Assembly: GCA_007026445.1 (NCBI GenBank)
Contig: VDMD01000018.1
Span: forward strand, 434,001 to 498,000
Length of the DNA stretch: 64,000 nucleotides
Reading direction: 5' to 3'
DNA from: Schizophyllum amplum
Lineage: Eukaryota > Basidiomycota > Agaricomycetes > Agaricales > Schizophyllaceae
The notes under the pieces are model-generated. The model was not told the origin of the DNA and made no database searches. It worked only from the letters and a program-made list of their open reading frames with translations. Below, piece by piece: positions 1 through 10,846 of this stretch. How positions within the stretch are numbered: position 1 is the stretch's first letter; every line of letters begins with the position of its first letter. The translations under genes were made by a program, and so were the position numbers.

Positions 1-40
1 CATCACTCCCGCCTCCGTCCCGCCCTCTACGAAGCTCGCG

Positions 41-313
41 CGGCTTCGAGCGGCCTCCCCCTCACATCCCTGTATCTGCCCTGTATACCCCTATGTACAT
101 AAGTATATAGATAATATACATAGTTCAGAAGCAGTGCGAGGTGCCAATGCCACCGTCAGCGCACGCAGATGTCCCCCGCACGCTCTGAGCCACAACCTGT
201 GGCATACCCGCGGGTAACCCGTGTATCTAGCCCGTGCCACGGGTAGGGGTTTCTCACGGGTACGGGTACGGGTCAGCCCCAGAAACCCGGGGGTAGACCC
301 GTGCCTTTCCTTA
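41..313. repeat. Dispersed repeat D, copy 1
   Basis: Direct-orientation match to 25617-25870. Both copies run from CTTCGAGYGGCCTCC through an AT-rich stretch and GTTCAGAAG to CCCGCGGGTAACCCGTGTA, a GGTACGGGTACGGGT run, and end at ACCCGTGCCTTTCCTTA. No ORF of note. The GGGTAC units are short and internal, so I do not read them as telomeric. Function unknown. Confidence 0.7.
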
Positions 314-426
314 GTGGTGCCGCTGTGGAGGCTGCGTGCGCGGCCCGGAAGGCGCTAGACAGTCGGAAGGGTGATCGGCACAGGTGGCGCGGGTAGCCGC
401 CTAGCAAGTGATCGTGTCCCTTGCTC

Positions 427-730
427 TGTTGGAGATAATCATGTGACCTCTGGTTGGTCTAATGATGTCCCAATATCACTAGTAACTATAGACCCGATAG
501 CTCAGTGGTAGAGCGTCACTCCCGAGATGTGGAGGTCCTTGGTTCAAACCCAGGTTGAGTCACTTTGCTTTTCCCAACATGGTAGCAGCAACTCCCTGCG
601 ATATACTGCAGGTTAGTGTCCCTTGGCGGGGGGACCGAGTGCCGGAGGAAATTTGCGAGGTCACTGATCAAGGGGGTGTGTTGGAGATAATCACGTGACC
701 TCTGGTTGGTCTAATGATGTCCCAATATCA
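427..730 (+). mobile_element. TRIM/SMART-type miniature LTR retrotransposon
   Basis: Two 52-bp direct repeats, 427-478 and 679-730, begin TGTTGGAGATAATCA and end in CA. They flank a 200-bp non-coding interior holding a tRNA-like Pol III unit (491-562). The 3' repeat is preceded by GATCAAGGGGGTG, a polypurine tract identical to that of Copia-2. No initiator-tRNA primer site follows the 5' repeat. The 3' LTR plus CTA runs into a CACTA insertion, and the interior starts again beyond it at 7457, so the locus was originally LTR-interior-LTR-interior. Non-autonomous; by its tract probably moved by a Copia-2-like enzyme (inference). Confidence 0.8.
491..562 (+). tRNA. tRNA-like Pol III unit inside the miniature LTR element
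   Basis: The 72 nt fold as a cloverleaf with 7-bp acceptor (one C-A mismatch), 4-bp D stem, 5-bp T stem and TTCAAAC T-loop. The A box TAGCTCAGTGG and B box GGTTCAAACCC fit the Pol III consensus, and a TTTT terminator lies at 569-572. The anticodon stem has a T-T mismatch and position 33 is C rather than T; the anticodon position would read CGA. I therefore call it a tRNA-derived transcription unit of the element rather than a decoding tRNA. Confidence 0.6.
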
Positions 731-827
731 CTACACTACGTGCATGTCACGAAAAAACTACCTAAGAATTTTGTAACCCCATACAGAATAATAATCAATT
801 TTTCCTTTACAGAAAACTCCATGGCCA

Positions 828-1552
828 CACAAAAAGCTCCAGTGGGGTCAGCTTTTCGTAACCTAAGTTGACAGATTGGCTTGCATGTGTGGCCCGCTTC
901 TCTGTACTTAGTAGAAGTATATATGAGATCCTACTGTGAGTGAATTTGCTATGTAGCACTTTTGCCCACTTTAGAATTTTGCCCATCTCAGGATTTCGCC
1001 ACTTCAATTTCGTGATTTTGCCATTTCGCCATTTGGCAATTTCAGCATTCAGCCCTTTGGCCCGTTAGCCCGTTAGCCCGTTAGCCCGTTAGCCCGTTAG
1101 CCCGTTAGCCTGTTAGCCCGTTAGCCATTTAGCCACCTTTCAGCCCAGTTAACTCAGAGATCAGGATGTCTATTAGTATAGCTGTTCCAACTAGAGCTCA
1201 TGCTTACACTAGATAGCTATGGGAGCTTGTGGCACAACAACCTTAATTTCAAGTTAAATGGCTAACGGGCTAATGGGCTAACGGGCCAAATGAATGGTGA
1301 AATTGCCAAATGGCGAAATTGCCAAATGGCGAAATGGCAAAATCACGAAATTGAAGTGGCAAAATCCTGAAGTGGGCAAAATTCTGAAGTGGGCAAAATT
1401 CTAAAGTGGGCAAAAGTGCTACATAGCAAATTCACTCACAGTAGGATCTCATATATACTTCTACTAAGTACAGAGAAGCGGGCCACACATGCAAGCCAAT
1501 CTGTCAACTTAGGTTACGAAAAGCTGACTCCACTGGAGCTTTTGTGCAGCCT
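828..1552. repeat. Fold-back repeat interrupting the left CACTA terminus
   Basis: Arms at about 828-1050 and 1255-1552 are near-perfect inverse copies (shared landmarks CACAAAAGCTCCAGTGG and GCGGGCCACACATGCAAG), enclosing an octamer array. The segment sits inside the left CACTA terminal repeat; the equivalent right end lacks it. Since the arm tips include CACAAAA of the CACTA end itself, it could be an inverted duplication rather than a separate insertion. No target duplication could be defined. Confidence 0.7.
1060..1126. repeat. Octamer tandem array (GCCCGTTA)n
   Basis: About eight units of GCCCGTTA, one with a T for C change, in the loop of the fold-back repeat. The opposite arm (from about 1260) holds only two or three inverse units, so the arms differ in unit number. 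Confidence 0.85.
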
Positions 1553-2016
1553 CGGCTACCTAGAAATCTTGGTCCCTACATGGAACCTTCCTAGGATATG
1601 TTAGTGGATTTTCCCAAGTTTTCTAGAGACTATAGATCTCTAGTTATAGCTGCTTTCAGCTTATATGACTGGTTATAGCTTTTCTTACAAACTATAGATC
1701 TCTAGCACTAGATATCTCTAGCCTTTAGGGTTGTATTAGCCCCTATACTGTCTTTTATTCATAGTGTTTATATGATTATATTGGGTGCTTGGATATTAGC
1801 TGGCCTTCTATGATTATGTATTAATACTCCCCTCTATCCTATAGCCTATAAAAAGCATATATCTCTATCAGCCAGTAGCATAGCAGTTCAGTCTAGTCCT
1901 TTCTATATAGCTGCATACTATAACCTCTTGTTTTCCCATAATTTGGGTGCTTTATATGACCTGCCTATGTGTTTTGCAAAATTCCACAATGTTGATATTT
2001 TGATATTGATCTCTTA

Positions 2017-2357
2017 TACTGTAGCGTTTCGACCATAGGTTCGCATCACGCATCACAGAGGCCTTTGAACCGAACTAAACGGGCAACAATCACGCATCAC
2101 GACTGGCCGTGAACTCGGAAAAATATTCGAATTTCAATCTTCTTTTCTCCAAATTTTTTTCTGACCCTCAAAATGTGTGCATATAGCTATTAAGTAGCCA
2201 TTTTGCTATTTAAAAAGTCCCAAAAATGGGTTTTAAGGCCTAAAATGCATATTTACTGAGTTCGTCACCCCCGGGCCGGGCCCGTGAACTGGAAAATGGG
2301 GAAGTTCATACCATCACACCTCACACCCGGCGAACCTATGGTCGAAACGCTACAGTA
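2017..2357. mobile_element. TA-flanked MITE, copy 1
   Basis: Inverted ends CTGTAGCGTTTCGACCATAG and inverse, each flanked by TA, consistent with Tc1/mariner-type insertion. The interior is AT-rich with no ORF. A second copy lies in opposite orientation at 2719-3060. Confidence 0.75.
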
Positions 2358-2472
2358 CCCACTATACAATATACTTTAACTAGATAAATTCATCTCCTAG
2401 CTAATAGAGGTCATAACATGCCTATCACCTTGGGCAGGTGCCTACTTAGAAGCTTGATTGTATACAACTGTT

Positions 2473-2619
2473 TAGAGATCTCTAAGTACCTGTATGTATT
2501 AGAGATCTCTACTGAGTATGATTGTCTAGAGATCTCTAGTGTATACTGCTGTTTAGAGATCTCTAGTTGGTATAGTCATATAGAGATCTCTAATGCACAC
2601 AATTGCTTAGAGATCTCTA
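2473..2619. repeat. Left subterminal CACTA array: six TAGAGATCTCTA palindromes, 27-bp period
   Basis: Palindromic 12-mers start at 2473, 2500, 2527, 2554, 2581 and 2608, i.e. exactly every 27 bp, with variable spacer sequence. CACTA elements are known to carry clustered short subterminal repeats that bind their transposase, so these are probably binding sites (inference). Related degenerate copies lie at 1631, 1693 and 1709. Confidence 0.85.
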
Positions 2620-2718
2620 GATGGTTATATTCATATTCACTAGGCTAGTTATGATAGATGAGTTAACCACCAGCAGCTTTTCACTAACTGACTTGCTGTC
2701 TAAGTGCAAATTATAGCT

Positions 2719-3060
2719 TACTGTAGCGTTTCGACCATAGGTTCGCCGGGTGTGACGTGTGATGATGCGAACTTCCCCATTTTCCAGTTCACGGGCCCGG
2801 CTCGGGTGTGACGAACTCAGTAAATATGCATTTTTAGGCCTTAAAACCCATTTTTGGGACTTTTTAAGTAGCAAAATGGCTACAGAATAGCCATATGCAC
2901 ACGTTTTAGGGGTCAGAAAAAAATCTGGAGAAAAGAAGATCAGAATTCGAATATTTTTTCGAGTTCACGGCCAGTCGTGATGCGTGATGGTTGCCCGTTT
3001 AGTTCGGTTCCAAGGCCTCTGTGATGCGTGACGCAAACCTATGGTCGAAACGCTACAGTA
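2719..3060. mobile_element. TA-flanked MITE, copy 2 (inverted relative to copy 1)
   Basis: Same CTGTAGCG...CGCTACAG ends and TA flanks as 2017-2357, and the same interior read in the opposite direction with scattered substitutions and small indels. Non-coding. Confidence 0.75.
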
Positions 3061-3324
3061 ATCTCCTGCATATGATGTAAGTATTGTGGCAGTAAAAGGC
3101 TTGAAGCTGTATATATGAAATGTGAATATTATATACAGAGTGGTGGGGTCCACCTGTTTGAGTCGTGCGTGGGTGTGATGCGCCCTCGGGCACAGGGCAT
3201 GATGGGGGACGTGTCGCTGCGATGCGTCGTACGTCACCGCCTTTGCACTCCGTGCTGCACCACATAGCACAAAAACTATACAATATGTATTACATGCTCT
3301 GTATACGTATATATTGCAATAGGG

Positions 3325-6300
3325 CACCTGATGATGTGCACTAAATGTATTAGTATACAAAAGTTTATATTGCATTAATTGCATTAACCAGCACAAAGTC
3401 TCGCGTTAAGATACCGACGAGCCACAGCCCTTCTAGGGCTATCGGGCTGGTCGGGCTCGCCAGGCAGGCCTTAGGGCAGCCCGCGCGGGTGGCTGGGGCC
3501 CGGCTCGTGCGCACGCGCGAGCCCGCACGGCTGCGCTCGGGCTTGCCCGGCACGCGCCGGCCCTCGGACCCGGCACCGTGGCGTGCCGGCCGCGCGCTGA
3601 TGGCGCCCTTCCGGCGTCGCTGCCAGGCGCGCGCTCGCCGCAACACGCGGCGCCGGCGTCGTGCTGCTTCGCAGCAGCGGAAAAATATAGTAAGATATGA
3701 AGGTACATGGTATGTTAGAAATGAGAGTAATATGTCCCCACTGCATAGGTGGGGACGAGAAGCAACGGATGGCGCGACGCGCAACGCGCGCCATGCGGCG
3801 AGCAGACTGCTCGATCTCCGAACTCTCTCGCATGCACGCCGAGGGCACGAACGTCTTCCACGACGAGCGCGAAAGCGTCTACGGCCGTAGGCCGTAGGGC
3901 GTTGCGCGTCGCACGGGGGATGGGTGGCGGTCGACGGCGTAGTCATGTATGGGGAGCGCTGTGCCCCGTGCGGGTGTGTGACTCGGAGGGCGTATGTACG
4001 TTGTGCAAGGGGGCAGGTGAGGTGCGGGAAGGGAGGCGAACGAGGGCGGGGGGAGCGGCGGCAGCAATGAGGCGCTGTGTCGGCGGTCACGCTTGCTGGC
4101 TTCCCGCCGGAGCCATGTGCCACGCTGCGCCCCAGCCGTTGCCGACGAGGGTGCAGCGCGCGGGGTCCGCGTGCGATATCGAGCGGCGAGCGAGCAGCAC
4201 GAGCACGCTGCTGGTTGTGCTGCTTGCTGCGCCCGCTCGCCCCCTCTCCCTTCGCTCTGTATCCCCCTACGTCGCCTGCTCACTGAGCGAGCGCGGGGGA
4301 AATGAGCGCCGCGGCATTGCGGTCAGCGTGCCATCGCCCACCCCACGCGCTCTGTCATGCGTGCGTTGGCGTACTTGATAGTACGTGTTCTGTCGTTTTG
4401 TAAGTTGCTGACGCGAGCGCTGTGCGTAGGGGACGCACCTATGAGGGCAGCGCCTCCCGCGCTCGCCTCGCTGCCATATTTGCCGCTGCGCATTTTTGAG
4501 CGCGTCAATCCGCGTAAAAGTCGAGGGGAGGCAAGGGGGAGTGTCTCTTGAGGGAATGATGAAGAAGCAATGAGGGGGCCAGCAACCGCGGCCGCGGCGC
4601 GGTCGTGGTTGCTGGAGAGGAGCGTTGATGGCGAACGCTCGGCGCCTCGGACCGGAGTCCGAAGGTCGCCGTTGTCGCCTTCGACAGCCTCGGACTCGTG
4701 CCGAGGGAAAGGCAGACTCATAGGCTCTTCACGAGTCTGTATTATACACTATATAAAGTAGATATATGAATTTCTGTGCGATTCTGACCATGCAAAGGGG
4801 CCGAACTTTGCTACGTTTGTCAACGGGCCAAATGCTCATCAAAAGCATTTCTCAATGGTCTGTTTGAGCACCTTTCGAGGCCTTCTGAGGCGGGAAATCA
4901 TCATATCGCTTCAGTCAAAGTTGGAGCATGTTCTGCTTAGTTCCCCCTAGACACCTATGTAGTTCGTCTAGCCCATGTATGCCGAAATAGTATACAAACT
5001 GCAATGAGTACCTCTTGAACCTCTTCCAGAATATCTTACTTAAATTCAGTATAGTACAAGGTTCTGAGACCCATCCAGAGCCCTGATCATTCAATGGTAA
5101 GTCAGATAATCACTATCTACGTTTGTATCATAGCAGGGGAGGGCCGCGATGCCCCACAAACGCGCCGGCATCTTCCCAAACACGTCTAAATGAACAAGTT
5201 CGTGACGCTACTGTCACGCCTCTCCTTGTCCTGAACCACGTCGCGCTGTCCGCCGCGACGCGTCGAGCGCGCCCCCAAAGAGCGCGAAGGTGTATTTGGA
5301 CACGGAGGCCCTCTCAGGTGCGTCTCCTTGCCCTCTTTACTGATGATGAACTGATGTCTTTTGTTCTGTTTTCACGCGACTTGAGCAAGCGCGCGAGGAC
5401 GTGCGTCGCTCGAGACGACACAGTGAGGACCCGCCGTCGTCACCTCCGCCATAGTGAGATGCGGAGGGTTCCCCCTAAGTCGCCCCGCCCGACGTGCCTC
5501 CTCTCGCGCTTGCGCGAGCTCAGACACAACAGTACCAAACAAAGGCGATCGGGCTTAGCCAGCCCGTCGTCTCTTCACCATGGCTACTCCCCATGCCCCA
5601 CCCCACACCTCATCAGCCCCCCACACGCTGTGGTGGCCGAGCACCCCCTGACGCGTTAAATGCGGACTGGGTGATCAAGAATAGCGCGACGACACGTCAC
5701 GTCGCGTCGGAGGTCGGGCGAGCGTGCAGCCACGGCGACGCGGTTGGGGGCTTCTCCCTCAACGGTCGTCGTGCTGACGCGTATGACCACGTTTTGGCTG
5801 GTGCGCACTGGCGCTCGGCATGCACAAGATCGTGCTGCTGCTGCAGCGCACCGAGCGTTCACCACGACACGCCCCGACGTGCCCCGCCGCAACGGGCAGA
5901 TGTGTCGCGCTCCCAACGCGCCCCCGCCACAACGCGCGGACGCGCTGCGCTCCCAACGCGCTCTCGCCGCCACGAGTCGACGTGTTGCGTTCCTAACGTG
6001 CACCCCATCCCCCATCCCCTATTCCCCAGCGAAAATTTTTTTGGCTTTCCTTTGTTGAATAGCTACATTAGATATACAATTTTTATTGTTTGTCTACATA
6101 GCATATCCGCAGCCCACGCTGCATGCAGCAGCGAGCGCGAGCGACGCGGCGACAACGGCGACGCGCCGCTGCGTCATCTAAACGCGCTCGGCACACGTCG
6201 GACCGAGGCCCGAGCGCGAGCGCGCACGCGGCTGAGGCTGCAGCGCGCCCGAGCCAGTCGCCGCCTCGCGCCGTGGGCTGCCCGGAACGCTCCCGGCGAG

Positions 6301-6423
6301 CCAGACCGGCCCACAGTGCAAATGAACCGTCGGTATGTTTAGTAGAGAATTTACGCTGGTTATTGCAATTAATGCTATAGAAACTTTCGGCATCTGTTAT
6401 ATATCACTGCACAGCATGAGCTG
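3325..6423. mobile_element. GC-rich 7-bp-TSD family, subfamily A, element f (3.1 kb)
   Basis: Begins CACCTGATGATGTGCAC and ends ...GCACAGCATGAGCTG. Terminal and interior sequence matches 17512-20691 in inverse orientation: the ATTAATTGCATT...ACCGACG terminal zone, the paired hairpin in the middle (4590-4720 versus 19200-19330) and the GTAGGGGACGCACCT module. Flanks (AATAGGG left, CCCCTAC right) do not form a target duplication, so an end may be damaged or the copy rearranged. Frames inside are shadows of GC-rich DNA; no protein domain seen. Confidence 0.65.
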
Positions 6424-7050
6424 CCCCTACCCCTACTACCGCATGCCTGCGTCTGCAGCTCGCCTGCCTCGCCACCCGCTGCCAGCACATTTTGGCCCTG
6501 GCCGCATCGGCACCCTCACATGCCCTATGCCCCGCCTGCCGCAACTCCCGGCCCTCGCATTCCGCACCCCGCGTCCGTCCTCCTGCACTTTTCTGCACCC
6601 CGTTCCCTGCCTCTTGTGGCTCCCATTCCCCGCCTGTCCCGCACCCCACCTCCCGCACCCTCCCACACCATGCCTCGCATGCTTATCACTCTTGCGCTTC
6701 CCACGCCGTGTTGTGTCCCACCTTCCATACCCTTCCATACATCTTACGCCCCACCTCCCTCGCCCCGCATGCCGTCTTTTGCAATTCTCAACTGTTGCCT
6801 CCCGCGCACTGCAACCTGCCTCTTGGGGCTTTCAGGCCCTGCCCAACGTATATCTCACGCCCTATGCACCGCCTCTCGCGGCTCACAGGCCCCACCTTGT
6901 GTGGCTCCTGCATTGCCTCTTGCACACTTACACCTGCACCCTTGTATTGCCCTTGTACCACATATCCACATACCCACCTTCTCATTGCCCCCTTCATGTA
7001 TTGATTATTGTACCTACAATACAAGTGCAATCCAGTAGTAGTATACTTCT
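6424..7050. other. Cytosine-rich, strand-asymmetric stretch of the CACTA interior
   Basis: More than 500 bases in which the + strand is dominated by C with short CCCGC, CCTGCC and GCACC words and few G runs. Six-frame translations give Pro/Ser/His-rich low-complexity strings with no domain. I see no gene here. Confidence 0.5.
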
Positions 7051-7056
7051 GAATGT

Positions 7057-7273
7057 TAGAGATTTCTAATGCCTCTGAGTGACTAGAGATCTCTAGTGGC
7101 TAGGATCAACTGGAGATCTCTAGATGACTATAATACCTAGAGATCTCTAGCTGACTATGGTACCTAGAGATCTCTAGACAGCCCAGGCTTCTAGAGATCT
7201 CTATATAGCTTGGGTATCTAGACATCTCTAGAAGACTGGTCTGTCTAGAGATGTCTAGCTCTAGAGATCTATA
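7057..7273. repeat. Right subterminal CACTA array: eight 12-bp palindromes, 27-bp period
   Basis: TAGAGATCTCTA or one- to two-base variants start at 7057, 7084, 7111, 7138, 7165, 7192, 7219 and 7246, again exactly 27 bp apart; a ninth copy at 7262 breaks the spacing. The array lies within 400 bp of the right CACTA tip. Confidence 0.85.
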
Positions 7274-7456
7274 GTTTCTAGAAAACTTAGGCAAAATCCA
7301 CTAACATATCCTTGAAAAGTTCCATGTAGGGCAAGATTTCCAGGTAGCCTAAGTAGTTTTGTGTGGCCATGGAGTTTTCTGTAAAGGAAAAATTGATTAT
7401 TATTCTGTATGGGGTTACAAAATTCTTAGGTAGGTTTCCGTGACATGCACGTAGTG

Positions 7457-7559
7457 CTAGTAACTATAGACCCAATAGCTCAGTGGTAGAGCGTCACTCC
7501 CGAGATGTGGAGGTCCTTGGTTCAAACCCAGGTCGAGTCACTTTGCTTTTCCCAACATG
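7457..7559 (+). mobile_element. Interior of a second miniature LTR element, truncated
   Basis: Starts CTAGTAACTATAGACCC exactly as the interior at 479, and stays alike through TTTGCTTTTCCCAACATG, where the two copies diverge. It is the continuation of the LTR at 679-730, displaced by the CACTA insertion. Contains a second tRNA-like unit. Confidence 0.75.
7469..7540 (+). tRNA. tRNA-like Pol III unit, copy 2
   Basis: Differs from 491-562 by one base near each end of the acceptor stem (CCCAATAG and GGTCGAG). A box, B box and downstream TTTT are kept. One more acceptor mismatch than copy 1. Confidence 0.55.
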
Positions 7560-8683
7560 CTCGTGCTTCCTGCGTGCGCTGCCGCCACATAGCCCCTAGT
7601 GCTGCGTGCCTACGCTGTAGGTGTAGACACGAGGGTGCGGGGAGCGGAGTGCGTCTCCGGCCTGCGTGCGTGTGGGGGTAGGTAAGTGTGGGTGACGGCG
7701 GGCGCAAACCGGCACACGGTAGGTGCGGTGGAATGTGGGGGGTGATCTTCGTCATTTGCATCTCTCGGACGTGAAGCGGCGGCAGGGAAAAAGGCTGCAG
7801 CAAGCCCGGTACACTGCAGCCATATCTAGAAGCATGGTCAGTACAATACAGGTGCGACTGCAAGTGCACGCACCTTTGGGGGACTCCCCAAAGTCCCCCG
7901 CGCCCCATCTTTGAAGTTCTGAGCCGATCGATCCACCGTTGAGTGGGGAGTGCGTCGCGGATGGTGGCGAGAGGCGAAGTTAACGTGTCACGTCACGTCA
8001 CGAATGCGCTCGGAATGAGCGCGTTCGCGGCGAGTCGTAGCGCGATTACGGCTCATCGCCGCCCTCGATCGCTCCCATACCTTGTAGATTGGTGCCATAG
8101 TAGCTAATGTACTGATATATGAGCTCAGTGTAGGCCATCCATACCAGAAACATACCTGTATGGCATTGCATTGCTCAATGTTCACCCATCCAGATTGCTG
8201 ATCACCCTTATCTGATTTGTTTGAGCTGATTGGGAGCCTCTAAGTACCTATAATCTACCCAGTAGCTATGTATGAGTATGCCCCAACTTCAATTGTAACG
8301 AGACCTCTGAATGGTAGCTCAGAATGGGCAGCTCTCAGACTTAGGAAACAGTCAAATATCAAGACTTCTCCTCCAGAACTTCTAGGTCATATCAGGTCAT
8401 TTTTCAACGGAATTCCTTGTTTCTTTTACGAATACAGATCTAGCATATGTAGTCTATATGCCCTGGGCTTTAAACCCGCCTGGAATCGACTCCGAAATGG
8501 TGCCGTCGTCGAGGCGCGCGTTGGCGGCGAGGTCCGGCGATCCGGTCCGTGTTTCCACGTGTTCGCGAACACGTCACGACCTTCCGCCCACCATCCACCC
8601 TCACCCGCCGCCGCCCCCGCCATCGACCGCAACAATACCGCCTGCTAACGTGGATATTGAGGGATGGGCGGGGGTCTTTAGAG
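7560..8683. mobile_element. Fragment of a GC-rich 7-bp-TSD element
   Basis: Carries, in order, a stem-loop (GGCTGCAG...CTGCAGCC), the GGGGGACT/AGTCCCCC hairpin near 7880, the GTCACGTCACGAATGCGCTC palindrome module (7990-8060), an AT-rich spacer (8100-8460) and the start of the B module (8470-8683). This is the middle of the family, cut on the right where element a begins. No credible ORF. Confidence 0.55.
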
Positions 8684-9696
8684 CAGCTGATGTGGTAAGA
8701 CATTTTAAAAGGAACCCGATAACTGCCTGACGGTCAGTTGAAAAGGTAGCGACAAGCTCACCACACAGCCACCGACCCCTCCCGGGCCTTCCGGAGGGGG
8801 TCCAGCTCACCGGCGGCGTGGCGAGCTGTTGCCCGTAATCGGCAGGGGCACGCGGGCCACCCGCCGCGCATGCCCGGCTCGCCCTCGCGCCCACCGCGCG
8901 CCTTCCCGTTATGGCAGGGCGGTCGATCGGCGCATTCGAGGGCAATGCGCGCTGCCGCCGCCGCCGCTGCCGTTCTCCCCTTGGTCGCCTCTAGGTGGAT
9001 GGAATGGGTATATTAGAGGTAAATAGCATGTACATAACGTAGATAGATGTATAAATGCTGTAAAAAGAACAGAAGAAGCGCGTGAAAGCGCCGCGAAAAA
9101 TTTCGTGGTCGCTTTGGGGCAGCGCGCGACATGCGCGGGTGGACGGGGATGTGTGGGGGATGGGGTAGGTGTAGGGAATTGAAAGACAAGCCCATAAACG
9201 GGCTCGTCATGGCGGGTTTGGGTGGTGCGGGAGGACGGCGCGGCGCGGGTGCGAGGGACAATAGCGGGGCGGCGATCGGCTACCCGCTAGCGTAGATGGC
9301 GGACAACACGCACATAGGCGCTGGGAAGGGAGCGCTGTGCGGGCAGACGCAGATTGAGGGCTGGTGGGAGCTGGATGCCCAGTGGCGCGGGTGGGGGCTG
9401 GATGGTCGGCGGCGCGGGTGGCGCGGCTAGCGGTGGGCCCCGTTTGATCCTCCACCCTCGCTTGCAGAGGACGCGCTCGGTGCTTACGCCGAGCGCGTAG
9501 TCTTGTCTACCTACCTTCAGAGAGCTCTTCGAGGTAAGCAAGGCGTCAGGAGGCGGACGCGCGTCCACCTCCCAGACAGGCGCGGGGTGGGGGGCAGGGG
9601 GGCGGCAAGCGCACGGCGTCATGCATAGCGGTGGCGGTCTCCGAGAGACCGTTGTGTGTCGTAGTTTGGCCTGGAGCCGTGGTAAAAGGCGGGGAA

Positions 9697-9730
9697 GTAG
9701 TTGCAGAGCGCGCCCGCGCTCTGCAACTAC
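9697..9730. other. Conserved hairpin H1
   Basis: GTAGTTGCAGAGCG pairs with CGCTCTGCAACTAC across a 6-nt loop. The same structure occurs at 23391-23426, 29636-29672, 59536-59569 and about 60808-60845 with compensating changes in the stem (TTG/CAA, CTG/CAG, GGC/GCC). Confidence 0.75.
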
Positions 9731-9819
9731 TGTAAGAGCACGTTCAGTGCTTGCGTTCGGTGCGTATAATGGTCACGCACCTGTGGGGGATTCCCCGAAG
9801 TCTCCCGCGTCCCCATTAC

Positions 9820-10356
9820 TAAGGCTCCAACCCATTCCATTCCGAGTACACTTTTTCCATAATTACTCAGTATCCTGTATATACCGAGTAGTACTCAGTA
9901 ATTACTGGGTATAATCAGTTGAAAATGTGGAATATTTCTGTGTCACTGAATGAGGGCTATGAGGGTGTTTTCCAATACATATAAGCACACATAGTAGCTA
10001 TATACCAGTTACTAATGAATATGGACCCAAAACCACAAGATCTCTCCCAGAACACCATCATAATTGGTTCAAAAATTGCAATTAATAATCATTAAGTATG
10101 TCAAAATATTACTGACCTCACCAATAACCAAGAGAGCCAAACTGTAAGGCAACCTAAAGCAAGGAGGGCAAAATAGTGTCTTTCAGTGGGTAATTTGAGG
10201 GCTACACAAGGCCCATAGCTGGCTTAGATAATGTAACTGGATACTGGATACAGTACTGAGTCATTACCGGATACTCAGTTGCCCGTAATGACTTAGTAAC
10301 ATTAATCAGTATAAACCGAGTATACTCAGTAATTACTTGAATTGGTTGGAGCCTTA
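9820..10356. mobile_element. hAT-type MITE with 8-bp target duplication
   Basis: Terminal inverted repeats begin TAAGGCTCCAACC and end GGTTGGAGCCTTA; perfect 8-bp duplication CCCATTAC at 9812-9819 and 10357-10364. Size 537 bp. ACTCAGTAATTAC-like motifs are repeated near both ends. Length of duplication and T/CA-type tips fit hAT. No ORF. Inserted in the C module of element a. Confidence 0.9.
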
Positions 10357-10846
10357 CCCATTACTCATTTTCGGTGGCGATCGGCTCGCTGTTGAGCATG
10401 CGGCGCGTCGTGGATAGCGGCGAGAGGGAGCGCAATGCGTCACGTCACGTCACAAACGCGCTCATTTCGAGCGCGTTCAGGGCGCAACGTAGCGCGTTCC
10501 TCGCCTGCCGCCGCCTCGGATGCCTTCGGAATTCCAATATACAGCTGCATTGTACTTTTAAGTAATCATAATGGCTTTTATCTGGCAGGCAATGCCTCAC
10601 AGAAGCTGAAAGTGCAAAGACTGTCGAAATTTTGAGCCACACAGCTGATCTATGCCAATATCCGATTCATCTAGTGAGCTACAAAGTCCAAAAACGGCTG
10701 TAATCAGCCTGATTATAGTGTATATACTCATCCCAGCTTTGACTGAAATTGCACCAACTGATATAAGGCCTGATATGGCTCCTGTATTCCTTAAGAACAA
10801 GTGGAATATTGACCATGCACTTCCCATGAATAGTAGCATTTGTGGT

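Larger units (their letters stand above)
734..7456. mobile_element. Non-autonomous CACTA (CMC/EnSpm-like) transposon, 6,723 bp
   Basis: Ends are CACTACGTGCATGTCAC and its exact inverse at 7440-7456, with a 3-bp target duplication CTA at 731-733 and 7457-7459. Both the CACTA tip and the 3-bp duplication are hallmarks of the superfamily. About 100 terminal bases match with only a few differences, and the inverted match resumes from 1553 on the left and extends to about 7260 on the right, giving terminal repeats of roughly 200 bp. Subterminal TAGAGATCTCTA arrays are present at both sides. No transposase frame is visible. The interior contains a fold-back repeat, two MITEs and a 3.1-kb GC-rich element. 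It inserted between an LTR and the interior of the miniature LTR element. Confidence 0.85.

Noticed and set aside
240..310. Telomere-like GGGTAC repeats
   Set aside because: Only about three units, internal, and present again at 25800 within the same dispersed repeat.
491..562. Functional tRNA gene
   Set aside because: Acceptor and anticodon-stem mismatches, no T33, and location inside an LTR miniature with a second copy; better read as a tRNA-derived unit.
2473..2619. CRISPR-like array
   Set aside because: Palindromic 12-mers with 15-bp spacers in a eukaryotic CACTA element; no cas genes and a mirror array at the other end.
3365..6342. Many Arg/Ala/Pro/Ser-rich ORFs of 60-280 aa
   Set aside because: Overlapping frames on both strands in GC-rich repeats, not conserved in the homologous element at 17512-20691.
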